From an uncultured Allobaculum sp. (lineage in GTDB: Bacteria; Bacillota_I; Bacilli_A; Erysipelotrichales; Erysipelotrichaceae): 13,353 nt of DNA. Positions 13,169 to 13,353 of this stretch are shown here, one piece after another. Both the position numbers and the translations under genes were made by a program. Location of the stretch: the NCBI GenBank assembly GCA_910577085.1, contig CAJTLE010000084.1, forward strand, positions 1-13,353, written 5' to 3'. Each line of letters starts with the position of its first letter. Position 1 is the first letter of the stretch. The notes under the pieces are model-generated. The model searched no databases and was not told where the DNA came from. It was given only the letters and a program-made list of their open reading frames with translations.

Positions 13169-13197
13169 ATTATAATAAAAAAATAATACATTATCAA
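13169..13197 (-). promoter_or_regulatory. Promoter of the pyrF operon
   Basis: On the minus strand TTGATA (13197-13192) and a perfect TATAAT (13174-13169) are 17 bases apart with an AT-rich spacer containing seven T residues. The predicted start near 13162 gives an untranslated leader of about 185 nt. That leader (12979-13162) contains two copies of CTGATTCAA on the minus strand (13153-13145 and 13065-13057) and the small hairpin CGATTT/AAATCG, but no terminator-like stem. Confidence 0.7.
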
Positions 13198-13242
13198 AAA
13201 TATTGGCCATTGGTCTTTTCATTGATCCTTAGATCCCGCTAA

Positions 13243-13353
13243 AAGTAGAACTACACTCTTTTATTAATAAATACCGTGCTTTAAGTATAACTAAATTTAG
13301 ACATTGGCTTTCTTTGAACTACACTAAAATGTAGTTCTACTTAGAACTATATT
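13243..13353. repeat. Cluster of GTAGAACTAC-type repeats at the right edge
   Basis: AAGTAGAACTACA (13243-13255) recurs as an exact inverted copy (13330-13342). GAACTACACT occurs at 13248-13257 and again at 13316-13325, and AGAACTATA follows at 13343-13351. GAACTACA (13316-13323) and TGTAGTTC (13330-13337) also form a perfect 8-bp hairpin with a 6-nt loop. The AT-rich context and spacing suggest regulator binding sites for a gene beyond the window or the end of a repeat element. No gene is seen in this part of the 375-base stretch upstream of pyrF. Confidence 0.55.

Overview
The window looks like a chromosomal segment of a low-to-moderate G+C Bacillota bacterium. The signs are strong GGAGG-type ribosome binding sites, YtrA-type GntR/ABC operon architecture, MarR and DeoR regulators, short lipoprotein signal peptides and U-tract terminators. 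A gut Erysipelotrichia-like host is a guess from general style, not something the sequence proves. No rRNA, tRNA, transposase, integrase or CRISPR array is visible.

Left part (about 1-3850, minus strand). Two regulated operons lie here. The first is a MarR-family regulator followed by a YczE/YyaS-type membrane protein. Its promoter overlaps a perfect 34-bp palindrome, and the membrane-protein gene is broken by an apparent one-base frameshift in a C run. The second is a GntR (YtrA-type) regulator, an ABC ATPase and an ABC permease. These are tightly packed, end in a terminator, and start from a promoter buried in five helically phased AACAGTT repeats.

Middle (about 3850-6900). A DeoR-family sugar-type regulator stands alone on the plus strand. 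It is followed by a small, acidic, apparently highly expressed 88-residue protein of unknown function with a very strong bidirectional terminator. On the minus strand is a 432-residue XRE-HTH plus alpha-helical-repeat regulator that resembles RRNPP (Rgg/PlcR-like) proteins.

Accessory cassette (about 6970-11535, plus strand). Divergent from that regulator are a large lipoprotein and an AT-rich secreted Amidase_6-type Cys/His hydrolase. Next come two tandem paralogous single-pass proteins sharing an invariant FGLCHxWYxCPL ... DMPEG ... FCPFCxWN pattern, a four-helix membrane protein and a second lipoprotein. All look targeted to the membrane or the outside of the cell. The duplicated Cys family is the best candidate here for something undescribed.

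Right part (about 11600-13353, minus strand). pyrF (orotidine 5'-phosphate decarboxylase) overlaps a compact formate/nitrite-transporter-family gene by GTGA. A near-consensus promoter lies about 185 nt upstream of pyrF. The leader holds a possible 26-codon upstream reading frame that overlaps the pyrF start by ATGA. The right edge carries a cluster of GTAGAACTAC-type repeats of unknown role.
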